From positions 8,942,434-9,006,433 of the forward strand of contig NC_050099.1 of assembly GCF_902167145.1 (NCBI RefSeq): DNA of 64,000 nucleotides. Direction: 5' to 3'. Below, in pieces: positions 1 to 10,608 of the stretch. Position 1 is the first letter of the stretch, and each line of letters begins with the position of its first letter. Source of the stretch: Zea mays. Taxonomy: Eukaryota > Streptophyta > Magnoliopsida > Poales > Poaceae. The notes under the pieces are model-generated. The model was not told the origin of the DNA. It worked only from the letters and a program-made list of their open reading frames with translations, and searched no databases. The position numbers and the translations under genes were made by a program.

Positions 1-1054
1 ACGTAGACCAGGAGGGCTTCTCCGGCAGCTGGGGGCACCAAGATAGGCGCCTTTGTGAGGAGCGCCTTCAGGTTCTCGAGGGCTTCCTCGGCCTCAGGGG
101 TCCAAGTGAAGCACTCGGCCTTCCTTAAGAGGCGGTACAGAGGTAGACCTCTTTCGCCGAGGCGTGAGATGAAGCGGCTCAGAGCCGCGAGGCATCCCAT
201 GACCCTCTATACGCCTTTCAGGTCCTTGATGGGCCCATGCTGGTGATGGCTGCGATCTTCTCCGGGTTGGCTTCGATGCCCCGCACTGAGACGATGAACC
301 CCAAGAGCATGCCTCGGGGCACCCCGAAGACACACTTTTCGGGATTGAGCTTGACGCCTTTCGCCTTGAGACATCGGAATGTCGTTTCAAGGTCGGAAAG
401 GAGGTCAGAGGCTTTCCTCGTCTTGACTACAATGTCATCAACATAGGCCTCGACCGTGCGGCCAATGTGTTCGCCGAACACATGGTTCATGCACCGCTGG
501 TACGTCGCGCCCGCATTCCTCAAGCCGAACGGCATGGTGACATAGCACTACATGCCGAAGGGTGTGATGAAAGAAGTCGCTAGCTGGTCGGACTCTTTCA
601 TCCTGATTTGATGATACCCTGAGTAGGCATCGAGGAAAGACAGGGTTTCGCACCCAGCAGTGGAATCCACGATTTGGTCGATGCGAGGCAGAGGGTAGGG
701 AACCTTCGGACATGCTTTGTTGAGACCAGTGTAGTCTACACACATCTGCCATTTCCCCCCTTTCTTTCTCACAAGCACAGGGTTGGCAAGCCATTCGGGA
801 TGGAATACCTCTTTGATGAACCCTGCCGCCATTAGCTTGTGGATCTCCTCGCGTATGGCTCTATGCTTCTCCCCGTCGAATCGGCGCAGGGGCTGCTTGA
901 CGGGTCGGGCTCCGGCTCGGATGTCCAGCGAGTGCTCGGCGACATCCCTCGGTATGCCAGGCATGTCCGAGGGACTCCACGTGAAGACGTCGGCGTTCGC
1001 GCGGAGAAAGTCGATGAGCACTGCTTCCTATTTGGGATCGAGCCCGGAGCCGAT
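1..1054 (-). pseudogene. Element A reverse transcriptase, cut by window edge
   Basis: Two frames (548-1021 and 218-535) carry reverse transcriptase sequence in order: the N-terminal linker DMPGIPRDVAEHSLDI, fingers WLANPVLVRKKGGKW, the motif SFLDAYSGYHQI, then the active site AYVDDIVVKT. A stop after ITPFGM (about 548) interrupts the enzyme just before the YVDD block. Below 218 the thumb and connection region (RLLRKAERFTWTPEAEEALE) continues to the window edge. The order gag-protease-RT is that of Ty3/gypsy. Confidence 0.85.
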
Positions 1055-1708
1055 CTAGATCTGCTTGGAGGCGTCGCCGCTGGGGTCGAGGGGGACGGAC
1101 TTAACCGTCTCCGCTAGCTCAAAGTTGCCAGCATGACGCTTCACGTCTGGCACCTCCTTAGAGAGGTTCTCCAGGTCGGCGATGAGGGCCTTGGACTCGG
1201 CGAGGGCCTCGGCATACTCCACGCACTCCACGTCGCATTCGAATGCGTGTTTGTACGTGGGGCCGACGGTGATGACCCCGTTGGGGCCCGACATCTTGAG
1301 CTTCAGGTAGGTGTAGTTGGGGACGGCCATGAACTTCGCGTAGCATGGCCTCCCCAGCACCGCGTGGTAGGTTCCTCGGAACCCGACCACCTCGAACGTC
1401 AGGGTCTCCCTTCGGAAGTTGGAGGGTGTTTCGAAGCAGATGGGAAGGTCGAGCTGTCCGAGGGGTTGGACGCGCTTCCCGGGGATGATCCCATGGAAGG
1501 GCGCAGCGCCTGCCCGGACAGAGGACAGATCAACACGCAGGAGCCCGAGGGTCTCGGCGTAGATGATGTTCAGCCTGCTGCCTCCGTCCATGAGGACCTT
1601 GGTGAGCCTGACGTCGCCGATGATGGGGTCGACGACGAGCGGGTATTTCCCCGGGCTCGGCACATGGTCGGGGTGATCGTCTCGGTCGAAGGTGATGGGC
1701 TTGTCGGA
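1055..1708 (-). pseudogene. Element A retropepsin-like protease region
   Basis: The segment holds LMDGGSRLNIIYAETL, the DGG-type active-site variant seen in grass Tat elements in place of DTG. It continues through the flap and linker sequence (VLGRPCYAKFMAVPNYTYLKLKM). The frame ends in TAG at 1055 after GDASKQI, just before the reverse transcriptase. The protease would process the Gag-Pol polyprotein. The lesions on both sides separate it from gag and pol. Confidence 0.7.
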
Positions 1709-3457
1709 CTAGTCCAGATAGATTGGCGCCGCCACCTTGACCAAGCAGACCTCCCGGCGCTCTTGTTTGCAGTGCCGAGCCGAGGTGACGTTCGCCGCTT
1801 GCCCACCATAGATCATGAAGCAGTCGCGAACCTCGGGGAACTCTCCTGCCTGGTGATCTTCCTTCTTGTCGTCGTCGTGGGCCTTGCCACCCTCCGCGGG
1901 TGGCTCGGCCCTGTGGAAGTGGCGGCGAAGCATGACGCATTCCTCGAGGGTGTGCTTGACGGGTCCCTGGTGATAGGGGCACGGCTCCTTGAGCATCTTG
2001 TCGAAGAGGTTGGCACCTCCGGGGGGCTTCCGAGGGTTCTTGTACTCGGCGGCGGCGACAAGATCTGCGTCGGCGGCGTCGCGTTTCGCTTGCGACTTCT
2101 TCTTGCCCTTCTTCTTGGCGCCGCGCTGAGTTGACGCCTCGGGAGTACCTTCCGATGGGCGGCCCTGGGGCTGCTTGTTCTTTCGGAAGATAGCCTCGAC
2201 CGCCTCCTGGCCAGAGGCGAACTTGGTGGCGATGTCCATCAGCTCGCTCGCCCTGGTGGGGGTCTTGCGGCCCAGCTTGCTCACCAGGTCGCGGCAGGTG
2301 GTGCCAGCGAGGAACGTGCCGATGACATCCGAGTCGGTGATGTTGGGCAACTCGGTGCGCTGCTTCGAGAATCGCTGGATGTAGTCTCGGAGAGACTCTC
2401 CCGGCTGCTGTCGGCAGCTTCGGAGGTCCCAGGAATTCCTGGGGCGCACATACGTGCCCTGGAAATTGCCGGCGAAAGCTTGGACTAGGTCGTCCCAGTT
2501 GGAGATCTGCCCCGGAGGCAGGTGCTCCAACCAGGCGCGAGCGGAGTCGGAGAGGAACAGGGGGAGGTTGCGGATGATGAGGTTGTCATCCTCCGTTCCA
2601 CCCAGTTGGCAGGCCAGACGGTAGTCCGCGAGCCACAGTTCTGGTCTCGTCTCCCCCGAGTACTTTGTGATAGTAGTCGGGGGTCGGAACCGGGTCAGGA
2701 ACGGCGCCCGTCGGATGGCTCGGCTGAAGGCTTGCGGACCGGGTGGTTCGGGCGAGGGACTCCGATCCTCCCCGCTGTCGTAGCGTCCCCCACGCCTGGG
2801 GTGGTAGCCTCGGCGCACCCTCTCGTCGAGGTGGGCCCGACGGTCGCGGTGGTGGTGCTCGTTGCCGAGGCGACCCAGGGCCGCAGGCGCGGTGTTGCGC
2901 GTGCGCCCGGTGTAGACCGAGGCTTCCCGCATGAATCGAGAAGTCGCGGCATGAGGTTCCGAGGGGTACCCCTGCCTTCGAGAGGCAGAGCTCTCGGCCC
3001 GTCGGACCGCGGCGCCTTCCAGGAGATTCTTAAGCTCTCCCTGGATTCGCCGCCCCTCGGTGGTTGATGGCTCTGGCATCAAGCGAAGAAGCATTACTGC
3101 TGCCGCTAGGTTCTGGCCGACCCCACTGGATGCGGGTGGTGGCCTGAGCCTGACGTCGTCGGTGATGCGGTGCTGGAAGCCCTGGGGTAGATGACGTATT
3201 TCTCCGGCCGGAGGTTGGCCCGCCCATGCCTGCCCGACGTCCCGACGGATCGGCTCAAGCGCTCCTGCTCCCTCGTCGAGCCTGGCCTGCACCCCGCGGA
3301 TTTGCTCGAGCTGTGGGTCATGACCCCCCGCCTGAACGGGGACCACAGCTAGCTCCCGTGGGATGTCAACGCGAGGCACCGGCCTAGGGAGGTCACCGTC
3401 CTCCGGCACGCCGAGATGGTTGCCTTCGGGGGGACCCCCTAGATCGACGTGGAAGCA
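1709..3457 (-). pseudogene. Element A gag, main part with zinc-binding motif
   Basis: The frame encodes a capsid-like region (WLADYRLACQLGG, then WLEHLPPGQISNWDDLVQAF, then a segment around YIQRFSKQRTELPNI) typical of retrotransposon gag. A nucleic-acid-binding motif CPYHQGPVKHTLEEC follows at about 1930-1985. Basic Lys-rich sequence precedes it. The frame stops at a TAG (1709-1711) after PIYLD, where relatives continue into the protease; a TGG to TAG change would explain it. Gag would package element RNA in cytoplasmic particles, but this copy cannot make the joined polyprotein. Confidence 0.75.
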
Positions 3458-4279
3458 TTAGCGACTTGGGCCGCGGTCCTCGTCGCCGAGGCTACGGCTA
3501 CCATCGGAACAGTCGGAAAGGCAGTAGTCGCATGTGGTCATGAAGTCCCGCATGGCACTGGGGTTGCCAAGTCCAGAGAAATCCCAACAGATGCTGGGTT
3601 CGTCGTCTTCCTCGGACCCAGAGGGCCCGTAGGTCGAGACGTCCGTCAGCCGGTCCCAAGGTGACCGCATACGAAACCCCAGAGGGATTGGACTTGCCTC
3701 TACGAGAGCGCCCGCCAAAGTGAAGTCGCTAGACGGGTTGAGGCTGAATCCGAAAGACGCGGGATGGGAATCGATCGGTACCTTTTGGTCGACGGGCGGC
3801 GATAAGGTCGCGTCGGGGACAGACTGCGCCGTCGTCTCAGGTACGAGGGCGACGTCCAGCAAGCTTTTCGCGAGTGTGCTGGCGTCGTCCGCTTGCTCGG
3901 GGTTGGCGTGTCGCGGGGAGACGGCGCTCGCCTTCGTCTCAAACGCGAGGTCGACGCTTGGTGTGCCCCCTGTTGGGGTGCCGGGGCCGTCGACTCGCTC
4001 GACAGCCGACGAGGCGCTGTCTCCTACTTGGCCTTGGTTGCCCCGCCTCCTCCTCCGTCGGCGGGGGAGAGGACGGGGTGAGCTCGAAGGTTGCTCTTCC
4101 ACCATGCGGGGAAGACGTCGCCGATTCCGCCGCCGGCAGGCGGGTTGTCGGCCGCCACTGTTGTTGTCGCATGGTGGTGGAAGGAGTATCATGTCGTAGC
4201 TGCCGTCGAGGGACATGAACTCAAGACTCCCGAAACGGAGCACCGTCCCGGGTTGGAGAGGTTGCTGAAGACTGCCCAT
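3458..4279 (-). pseudogene. Element A gag, N-terminal part
   Basis: An open frame starts at the ATG at 4279 (MGSLQQPLQPGTVLRFGS) just after the primer site and runs to a TAA at 3458. The protein is rich in Arg, Pro and Ser. Near its end it has a Cys-containing segment (TTCDYCLSDCSDGS) followed by an acidic stretch, as in N-terminal gag extensions of Huck-type elements. The same frame continues past the stop into the main gag region, so one nonsense change splits a formerly continuous gag. Confidence 0.6.
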
Positions 4280-4319
4280 CTGGAGCTTGACGGGAAGCTG
4301 TTCGTCAACACGCAGCAGG

Positions 4320-4339
4320 CCCCTACCTAGCGCGCCAAC
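4320..4339 (-). promoter_or_regulatory. Primer binding site of element A
   Basis: Directly inside the LTR the minus strand reads TTGGCGCGCTAGGTAGGGG. It begins with the TGG that pairs with the CCA end of a primer tRNA. The position is right for minus-strand DNA priming. I could not assign the tRNA. Confidence 0.65.
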
Positions 4340-6022
4340 TGTCGGCGTTCCGAGACCGGGGGTCCCTGAGCCGACGAGTGAATGTCGCCGCGTGCCCCAG
4401 CCCAGATGGGTCGAGCACGAAGGGGGGGAGAGCGAGGCGGCCGGAGACCGGCGTGAGAGAGGTGGGAATCCCGCGGCCTTCGTGTTGGTCCCGCGCCCAG
4501 GTCGGGTGCGCTTGCAGTAGGGGGTTACAAGCGTCCACGCGGGAGAGGGAGCGAGCGGCCCCAAGCGAGCGCCTGTTCTCGTCCTCGTCCCCGCGCAGCC
4601 AACCCTCCCTAAGAGGGCCCTGGTCCTCCCTTTTATAGGCGTAAGGAGAGGATCCATGTGTACAATGGGGGGTGTAGCAGAGTGCTACGTGTCTAGCGGA
4701 GGTGAGCTAGCGCCCTAGGTACATGTCGTTGTGGCAGCCGGAGAGATCTTGGCACCCAGCTGGTGTGATGTCGTGGCCGTCGGAGGAGCGATGGAGCTTG
4801 GCGGAGGGACAGCTGTCGGAGCGGTTGAGTCCTTGCTGACATCCTCTTGCTTCCGTAAGGGGGCTGAGAGCCGCCGTCGTCATAGAGCATGCGGGGCGCC
4901 ATCATTGCCTATCTGGCGGAGCGAGCCAGATGGGACGCCAGTCTTGTTCCCTGCGGCCCGAGTCAGCTCGGGGTAGGGTGATGATGGCGCCTCCTGTTGA
5001 CGTGGCTGGTCTGCGCCCTAGGTTGGGCGATGTGGAAGCTCCTCCGAAGCCGAGGTCGAGTCCGAGCCCCCGGGGTCGGGCGAGGCGGAGATTGCCGGCT
5101 GGTGCTGGGGCGGAGTCCGAGCCCTGGGGTCGGGCGAAGCAGAGTTCGTCGTCTTCTGGGGCCGAGCCCAAGTTCGAGCCCTGGGTCGGGCGAGGCGGAG
5201 ATCGTCGTCTTCTGGGGCCGAGCCCAAGTTCGAGCCCTGGGTCGGGCGAGGCGGAGATCGTCGTCTTCCGGGACTTAGCCCGAGTCCGAGCCCTGGGTCG
5301 GGCGGAGTTCGCCGTCTTCCGGGACTTAGCCCGATTCCGAGCCCTGGGTCGGGCGGAGTTCGCCGTCTTCCGGGACATAGCCCGAGTCCGAGCCCTAGGT
5401 CGGGCGGAGCGGAGTTCGCCGTCTTCTAAGACTTAGCCCGAGTCCGAGCCCTGGGTCGAGCGGAGTTCGCCGTCTTCCGGGACTTAGCCCGAGTCCAAGC
5501 CCTGGGTCGGGCGGAGCGGAGCTTCCTATGGTGCCTTCGACAGGGCCTGACTGCCTGTCAGTCTTACTCTATCAAGTGGCACCGCAGTCGGAGTGGCGCA
5601 TGCGGCGCTGTCCTTCTGTCAGGCCGGTCAGTGGAGCGGCGAAGTGACGGCGGTCACTTCGGCTCTGCCGGCTGGGGGGCACGCGTCAGGATAAGGGTGT
5701 CAGGCCACCTTTGCATTAAATGCTCCTGAGACTTGGTCGGTCGGTGCGGCGATTTGGTCAGGGTTGCTTCTTAGCGAAGGCAGGGCCTCGGGCGAGCCGG
5801 GAATATGTTCGCCGCTGAAGGGGGGCCTCGGGCGAGACGGAAATCCTCCGGGGTCGGCTGCCCTTGTCCGAGGCTAGGCTCGGGTGAGGCGTGATCGAGT
5901 CCCTTGAATGGACTGATCCCTGACTTAATCGCACCCATCAGGCCTTTGCAGCTTTGTGCTGATGGGGGTTACCAGCTGAGAATTAGGAGCCTTGAGGGCA
6001 CCCCTAATTATGGTCCCCGACA
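4340..6022 (-). repeat. 5' LTR of element A
   Basis: The LTR begins TGTCGGCGTTCC and ends GGTCCCCGACA on the plus strand, so TG...CA termini hold in both directions. On the minus strand a TATAAAA motif lies at about 4629-4637, a plausible core promoter reading into the element. A 51-bp tandem array occupies the middle. The right end joins PME-A1 sequence directly. With only one LTR in the window, insertion age cannot be judged. Confidence 0.85.
5060..5525. repeat. GC-rich 51-bp tandem array inside the LTR of element A
   Basis: Units start at 5269, 5320, 5371, about 5427 and 5478, each opening with CGGGACTTAGCCCGA or a close variant. The first period is exactly 51 bp and one unit is lengthened by a short GGAGC-type insertion. 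Upstream from 5060 the same words (GAGCCCTGGGTCGGGCG) recur more loosely, so the array decays to the left. It contains no convincing gene. Such repeats are part of this LTR family rather than a separate satellite. Confidence 0.8.
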
Positions 6023-6905
6023 CCACCGTCATCATAGGGAACAAGAGCAATGCAACTGGCGTCCCCATGAACATGACGGCGACAGTGAGTGAGTAAATAT
6101 GGCGATCGATATTTCACTGTAGTTGAGTTGTCATGCATGCATATTGTAATCAGAACTATTAATTTGTTGCTGCTGCTGCAGATGCCTTGGGTCACGGCTT
6201 CATAGCACAGAACCTAACAAGCAGAAACATGGTAGGGCCGGAAAGGAGGTAGGACGTGGCGCTAAGGTCAAATTCGAACAAGTCGGTCGTCTACCGGTGC
6301 AGCATGGAAGGTCATGAGGACACCTTGTACACGGAGAACAAGATCTAGTTATACCTGAAGACCTTGATCTGGGGCACCGTGGACTTAATTTGTGTTTGGC
6401 AATGCCCAGGCCATATTCCAGAGCTGCCCGCTGCTGGTGCGCTGCCCACCGAAAGGCAAAGCATAATGTGCTGATGGAGTAGGACTGCTACAACGCCAGT
6501 CGCGAGTCCGATTTCTCGTTCCACATGTGCACTATGGAAGCGGCGTCGGGCGTGGACCTCGATGGCATGGAGACCTACCTTGGCTACCCCTATAGGAACT
6601 TCTCCCACGTCGCCTTCATCAAGAAGTCTCTCAGTCGCGTGGTCAGCCCCAACGGCTGGGTAGCGTGGAACATGAACAAGGTCGTCGAGGATACCACCCG
6701 AACCATCGTCTACCTGGAATACTGCAACGACAGCGCCGTTGCCGACACGTCCAGCCATGTCAAGTGGTTGGGCTTCCGCGTCCTAAACGCCACCGCCGAG
6801 GTGGCCGCGTACACGGCGGACATGTTCATCAATGCGAGCAAGTGGGTCCCTGAGCCTATCCAGTATGACCACACCCTCAGCGCGGCGCCGTCGCCGCGCG
6901 CCTGA
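6023..6905 (+). pseudogene. PME-A1: 5'-truncated pectin methylesterase pseudogene
   Basis: This is the C-terminal two thirds of a plant pectin methylesterase (cell-wall enzyme that de-esterifies homogalacturonan). It is cut at its 5' side by element A. A 93-bp GT-AG intron (6089-6181) is kept. Exon 2 then encodes GHGFIAQNLT, a stop TAG at 6250-6252 where the catalytic Gln of the QAVAL motif should be, HEDTLY in place of YQDTLY, and a second TAG at 6346-6348. A one-base shift at 6385-6394 destroys the DFIFG motif, a further one-base insertion lies near 6452, and a long clean 3' part follows. LGRPW reads LGYPY, losing the active-site Arg. The final 126 codons (6525-6905) are open, but no enzyme can be made. 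It is about 90-95% like PME-A2 by eye. Confidence 0.88.
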
Positions 6906-7506
6906 TAGTGCTCTGCTCGGCGTGCTTAATTTAGTACTGTACTACGCAGGCTGGCGTTCCGTTTCGAGATCCCACCACCTTATTACTATGACATTGTATG
7001 TCTCTAGTATCCATCCATGCATCATTGTATGAATTAAGGCATATTATGGCATGCATGACGTCGTATATATCGTGTATGCATGCATGTACCTGGACCTCTA
7101 CCTCTATCTACCATTTCTCTGCTATTATTGTACGTACTCTCTCTGTATGTATGTCAATATTTATATATATATATATATACATATATAATATGTATCCTCA
7201 ATCTATATAAATGGATTATATCTATCATTATTTCATATGAGCTAATACACACAAGTAATTGTTGATATAAGCTCTACACAAGTTGGTAATAGTACTGCTA
7301 TATATAAGTAAGTCACCGGTCGGCTGACAAAATTTATACAATAACACAACTGTGCAAATAGATTTGAAAAAAAATATTTGCTAGTATGAATTTTGACTAC
7401 ATTGGTTGCTATGATTGGTCGCGGACACACAAATCGATCAGAATTCTTTTTGCAATGATAACATTTTAGTTTTATGCGGTGCATAGGACCCACAAAAAAA
7501 ATCAAA
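6906..7506. repeat. PME-unit spacer, copy 1, with AT tract
   Basis: This stretch follows the PME-A1 stop and leads to PME-B1. Its first 285 bp match the DNA downstream of PME-A2 (11890-12194). It then has an AT tract at about 7158-7190 and a 310-bp block that recurs at 61145-61470 and 63127-63447. No coding potential is evident. It may include the former 3' UTR of PME-A and an upstream intron or promoter of PME-B. Confidence 0.8.
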
Positions 7507-7886
7507 GGCAACCTACAACGTTGTCTTCAAGAACGACGTGCTGCTATCAAAGCCAGGGGAAAAGAAAGGTGATGTACCAGCACTGCGAGTGATGGGAACA
7601 AAGGCAACCTTCTACAATTGCACCATCGAAGGCAGCTAGGGTGCTCTGTATGACCAGACGGGTCTGCACTACTTCAAGGCATGTGCCATCAAGGGAACCA
7701 TAGACTTCATCTTCGGATCTGCCAAGTCATTTTATGAGGAATGCAAAATCGTTTCGGTGTTGAAGGAGGCGGTGGCATTGCCAATGGCGCCACCGGAGAA
7801 GGACCAGTCTAGAAATCCCATCAAAATTGCCCCAGGCAAGAGCAGGTTGGCATTCAAGACTTGCACAATCGAGGGGGAAGGAGAAA
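7507..7886 (+). pseudogene. PME-B1: fragment of a QRT1-like pectin methylesterase
   Basis: An internal fragment of a second PME subgroup. In order it encodes TYNVVFKNDV, KPGEKKGDVPALRVMG, TKATFYNCTIEG, a TAG at 7637-7639, GALYDQTGLHYFKAC, GTIDFIFGSAKSFYEECKI and IAPGKSRLAFKTCTIEGEGE. The DFIFG catalytic motif is intact, but the QDTL position reads GALY after the stop. The similarity to PME-B2 ends abruptly at about 7886, before the YLGR motif, so the 3' end is missing. The fragment belongs to the QRT1-like class by recalled family patterns. It is not functional. Confidence 0.82.
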
Positions 7887-8201
7887 ATAAACCCCACTAT
7901 GCAGGCTTTGGTGTAAAGCAATCACCGTGCATCGTCATCTTCAACACACTCGAAAAAACTATATATATAGAATCCATAAATAAGAGACGAAAGAACCCAT
8001 GCAGAAATCTTTTTAGTTTACTAAATCTTTCGGGGAAACTTTTTCTTTATTAAATCGTTTTGGGGGAACATTTTCCTTTACTAAATTACTAGGAGGTTGA
8101 CATGAAGGGCCCTTCTTCCCTGATCCATTATTCTTGCCCCGCGCCGGCTTCTCGTCGTGGGCACATGCAGGCTTCTTCCTCGATCGGGCAGGGAGGGCCG
8201 G
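7887..8201. other. Non-coding stretch between PME-B1 and the promoter-like region
   Basis: No gene is visible. From about 8008 to 8092 a degenerate ~33-bp unit is repeated about three times, built on TTTACTAAAT followed by T and G runs and GGGGAAC. The sequence has no match elsewhere in the window that I could find. It lies directly upstream of the TATA-containing region of PME-A2. Confidence 0.5.
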
Positions 8202-8276
8202 GACTATATATATGGGATGCTGCCGGTGTTAGCCAGCGAAGACGTGCACAATGGTAAGTGTGTAAGGTTAGGAGCC
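8202..8276 (+). promoter_or_regulatory. Candidate original promoter and 5' UTR of PME-A2
   Basis: A TATA-like element (CTATATATATGGG) at about 8203-8215 follows GC-rich DNA. It would place transcription start near 8235-8245. The target duplication GAGCC of the solo LTR occurs at 8272-8276 and again at 10560-10564, so this DNA was once directly next to 10565 and hence about 50 bp from the PME-A2 ATG at 10609. That adjacency is seen in the sequence; the promoter role is inferred. Confidence 0.5.
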
Positions 8277-10559
8277 TGTAAGACCTCCACTGATCCCACA
8301 CATTGGATGTTACCAAATACCCTTCCCACTAAACTTATGCAACACAAGAAACGAATTAAAGAGAGAAAGTATTGCACAATCCGGCAGCACCTCCCTTGAA
8401 AGAAGCATAACAAGGGGGGAACATGGAGTTCATACAGGATATAAAAGACAGATAATTCACGTAGTATAATCAAAATGCAAAAGTAGTAAAACACATTCAT
8501 GACCAAATAAAAGGTTAGGTAACTCAGCCCACCCCAAAATTAGCTCAACTACCATGAAAGGCTAGAACATAATAATTCCCTAGACTTGACCGTCCCTGAT
8601 TAACAACATTATTAAGCAGTGGTTCCTTTATTAAATGTGTAGTGGCCGTGCTGCTACAACCCTCCTTTTCCAAAGCAGAAATCAGGTGCCTGCATCAGAC
8701 AATGCAAGAGTGAGATGACACATCTCAACAAGTAAACAGAGCAAACAACAATTGGACAATGTAAACCAACCATGCTTAAACAACCACGTAGTTCAAAACT
8801 TCTTCTTGAGTATTAATTTGCAGCAAATAATCAAGTAAGTAATTACTCAATGCCTAGATGAATCACAAGGTAAAGATCCACACTATCCACATCCACATAA
8901 TAGATTCCACACCTCTCCCATGAATGCACATGGCTACAGATGCAGTAATGACTTCTGCCTTCATATCTCTAAGGATATGAAGCTGCATCATACCCCTTCT
9001 CGGGCAACATATGATGCTCATTGTACCGGTACGGTCGGAGCATAAGATCGCGACAAAACTTCAATGCAATGGATGATAAATGCATTATGCAAGACAACAA
9101 CATGAATTCTTCCCAAATAAAATGTGCTAGACATATACTTCCACCGATTCCACTAAATAAACCACATGGGTACACGATCAAACCACAACCTCAACATATG
9201 TAATTAATAAAACATGAATAACTTAATATGATGGTACTCAATTGGAAATATGAATACGAGCACAAATAGCACAACATAAACAAGTATAAGGCTCGTCCAT
9301 CGACAAACGGAATAACCATTACTGTTTTACTTGCCTTCAACGGAAGTTTGGGCAAATCCCTAAGTACGATTTGGAAGTCCACCACCTGTTTTGACACCCA
9401 ACTTAGTGCACCAATTTCACATAAAAAGCCTCAAAAACAACGCCGCACCTACGCACAATCTCAGCGGTGCTGCTTAACAATTCCATAACTTTAAAATTAA
9501 GACAGCAGTGGTAACAAACAAAAACTCTAGAGGCATTTACATAAAATTCCCCACAAGTTTTGTATACAATTTATAATTAAATTCCAACATCTAATTAGCC
9601 CAAAACAGTCCACAAGATAAACCCTGTAATCTGTTTTTTTTTCTCTTCTGGACAGCGACATACCCGGATTCAAACATCGATACCTTTTAAAATATAATTC
9701 TAAATCAAGCGCATAAGTACTCATTGGAAAGATAAGACAAAGCCCTACATTGGAAAGATAAGAAATTCCCAGAAACTGCTAATACTACTGCTGTTCACCC
9801 ACCTGAAAAATCTGTTTTTTTGGACAGCAACATACCCGAATTCAAACAACGATATCTCCTAAATTATAACTCCGAATCGAGCGCTTAAGTACTCGTTGGA
9901 AAGGTATGACAAAGATCTACATGATTATCCCACTAATTCCCACTAATTAATCCACGAAAATTCCCAGAAATCACTAGAACTACTGCTGCTCACCCACTCA
10001 CAAAATTCCTGGACAGCACCTCTACCGATTCGCAAAGATAAACGCATAATCCAATTGATTGCAGCATAAAAACAACAAAAGTAAATCACAAATTCACCTT
10101 GGGTTCTTCCCTTCCTCCTTCCTTCTTTCTCCCTCCAATCTCCAATTGAGATCGCAGCCACATGACGAAGAACCACGCGGGAGGACTGCACCTTGGAGGG
10201 GGGAAAATGGGGGGGGGGGGCGGCTAGGGTTTTGGGTGGTGAGGGCTGCAAGGTTTGAGGAGGAAGAAGATGGTAGAGGCGGGAGGCAGCGTCCAAGAGG
10301 AAGGGGAGGGGAAGGGGGCGGCTGCAAAATCCCAAGGGGGAAAAGGGGGGGCGACTAGGGTTAGGGGAGGGTTAGTGGGCCGGATTGCGATTCACGGCCC
10401 AACTCGCTTGCACGACATCTCCCGACCAACCACTCTACTGTTATACTGGTGAATGTTTTCCACAAATTCCAAATCTCCAAAGCACAACACCCGAATGAGA
10501 GAAAAAACAAACAAAAAGAATAACCTCCAACTTCTCTTCCTTGCAAACCGGGTATCACA
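8277..10559 (-). mobile_element. Solo LTR of the D family with 5-bp TSD GAGCC
   Basis: On the minus strand the segment begins TGTGATACCCGGTTTGCA and ends with TCTTACA at 8277. It aligns along its length with the LTRs of element D, including the modules around CCTCTACCGATTCG, AACGATATCTCC and the CCGGCAGCACC block. It is diverged from D and 2283 bp long. The direct repeat GAGCC flanks it exactly (8272-8276 and 10560-10564). No internal element region is present, so it is a solo LTR left by recombination between two LTRs. It contains no gene; short frames in its GC-rich part are chance. Confidence 0.9.
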
Positions 10560-10608
10560 GAGCCAGTGTACCATCACATCAGATCAGATCGATCGCAGCT
10601 TATAGGGG

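Larger units (their letters stand above)
1..6022 (-). mobile_element. Element A: Huck-like Tat-lineage Ty3/gypsy retrotransposon, partial
   Basis: A minus-strand LTR retrotransposon runs off the left edge of the window. Reading leftwards it shows the 5' LTR (4340-6022), a primer binding site, gag, a retropepsin-like domain and reverse transcriptase. The 1.68-kb LTR starting TGTCGGCGTTCC, its GC-rich internal tandem repeats and the protein features (DGGS protease, YVDD reverse transcriptase) match what I recall of the maize Huck family. That name is recalled, not searched. The coding region carries at least three nonsense mutations, so this copy is defective. Its LTR abuts PME-A1 at 6022/6023, so the insertion removed or displaced the 5' half of that gene. 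The other LTR and the target duplication lie outside the window. Confidence 0.85.

Noticed and set aside
1133..2134. 333-codon plus-strand open frame
   Set aside because: It is the complement of the element A gag and protease region, which carries recognisable domains on the minus strand. GC-rich codon structure makes the shadow frame long.
5060..5525. Tandem repeats considered as a CRISPR-like array
   Set aside because: The units are adjacent without unique spacers, in a plant LTR.
6525..6905. 126-codon open frame considered a functional small PME-like protein
   Set aside because: It is the 3' end of pseudogene A1. It starts at an internal Met, has no signal peptide and lacks most of the active site.
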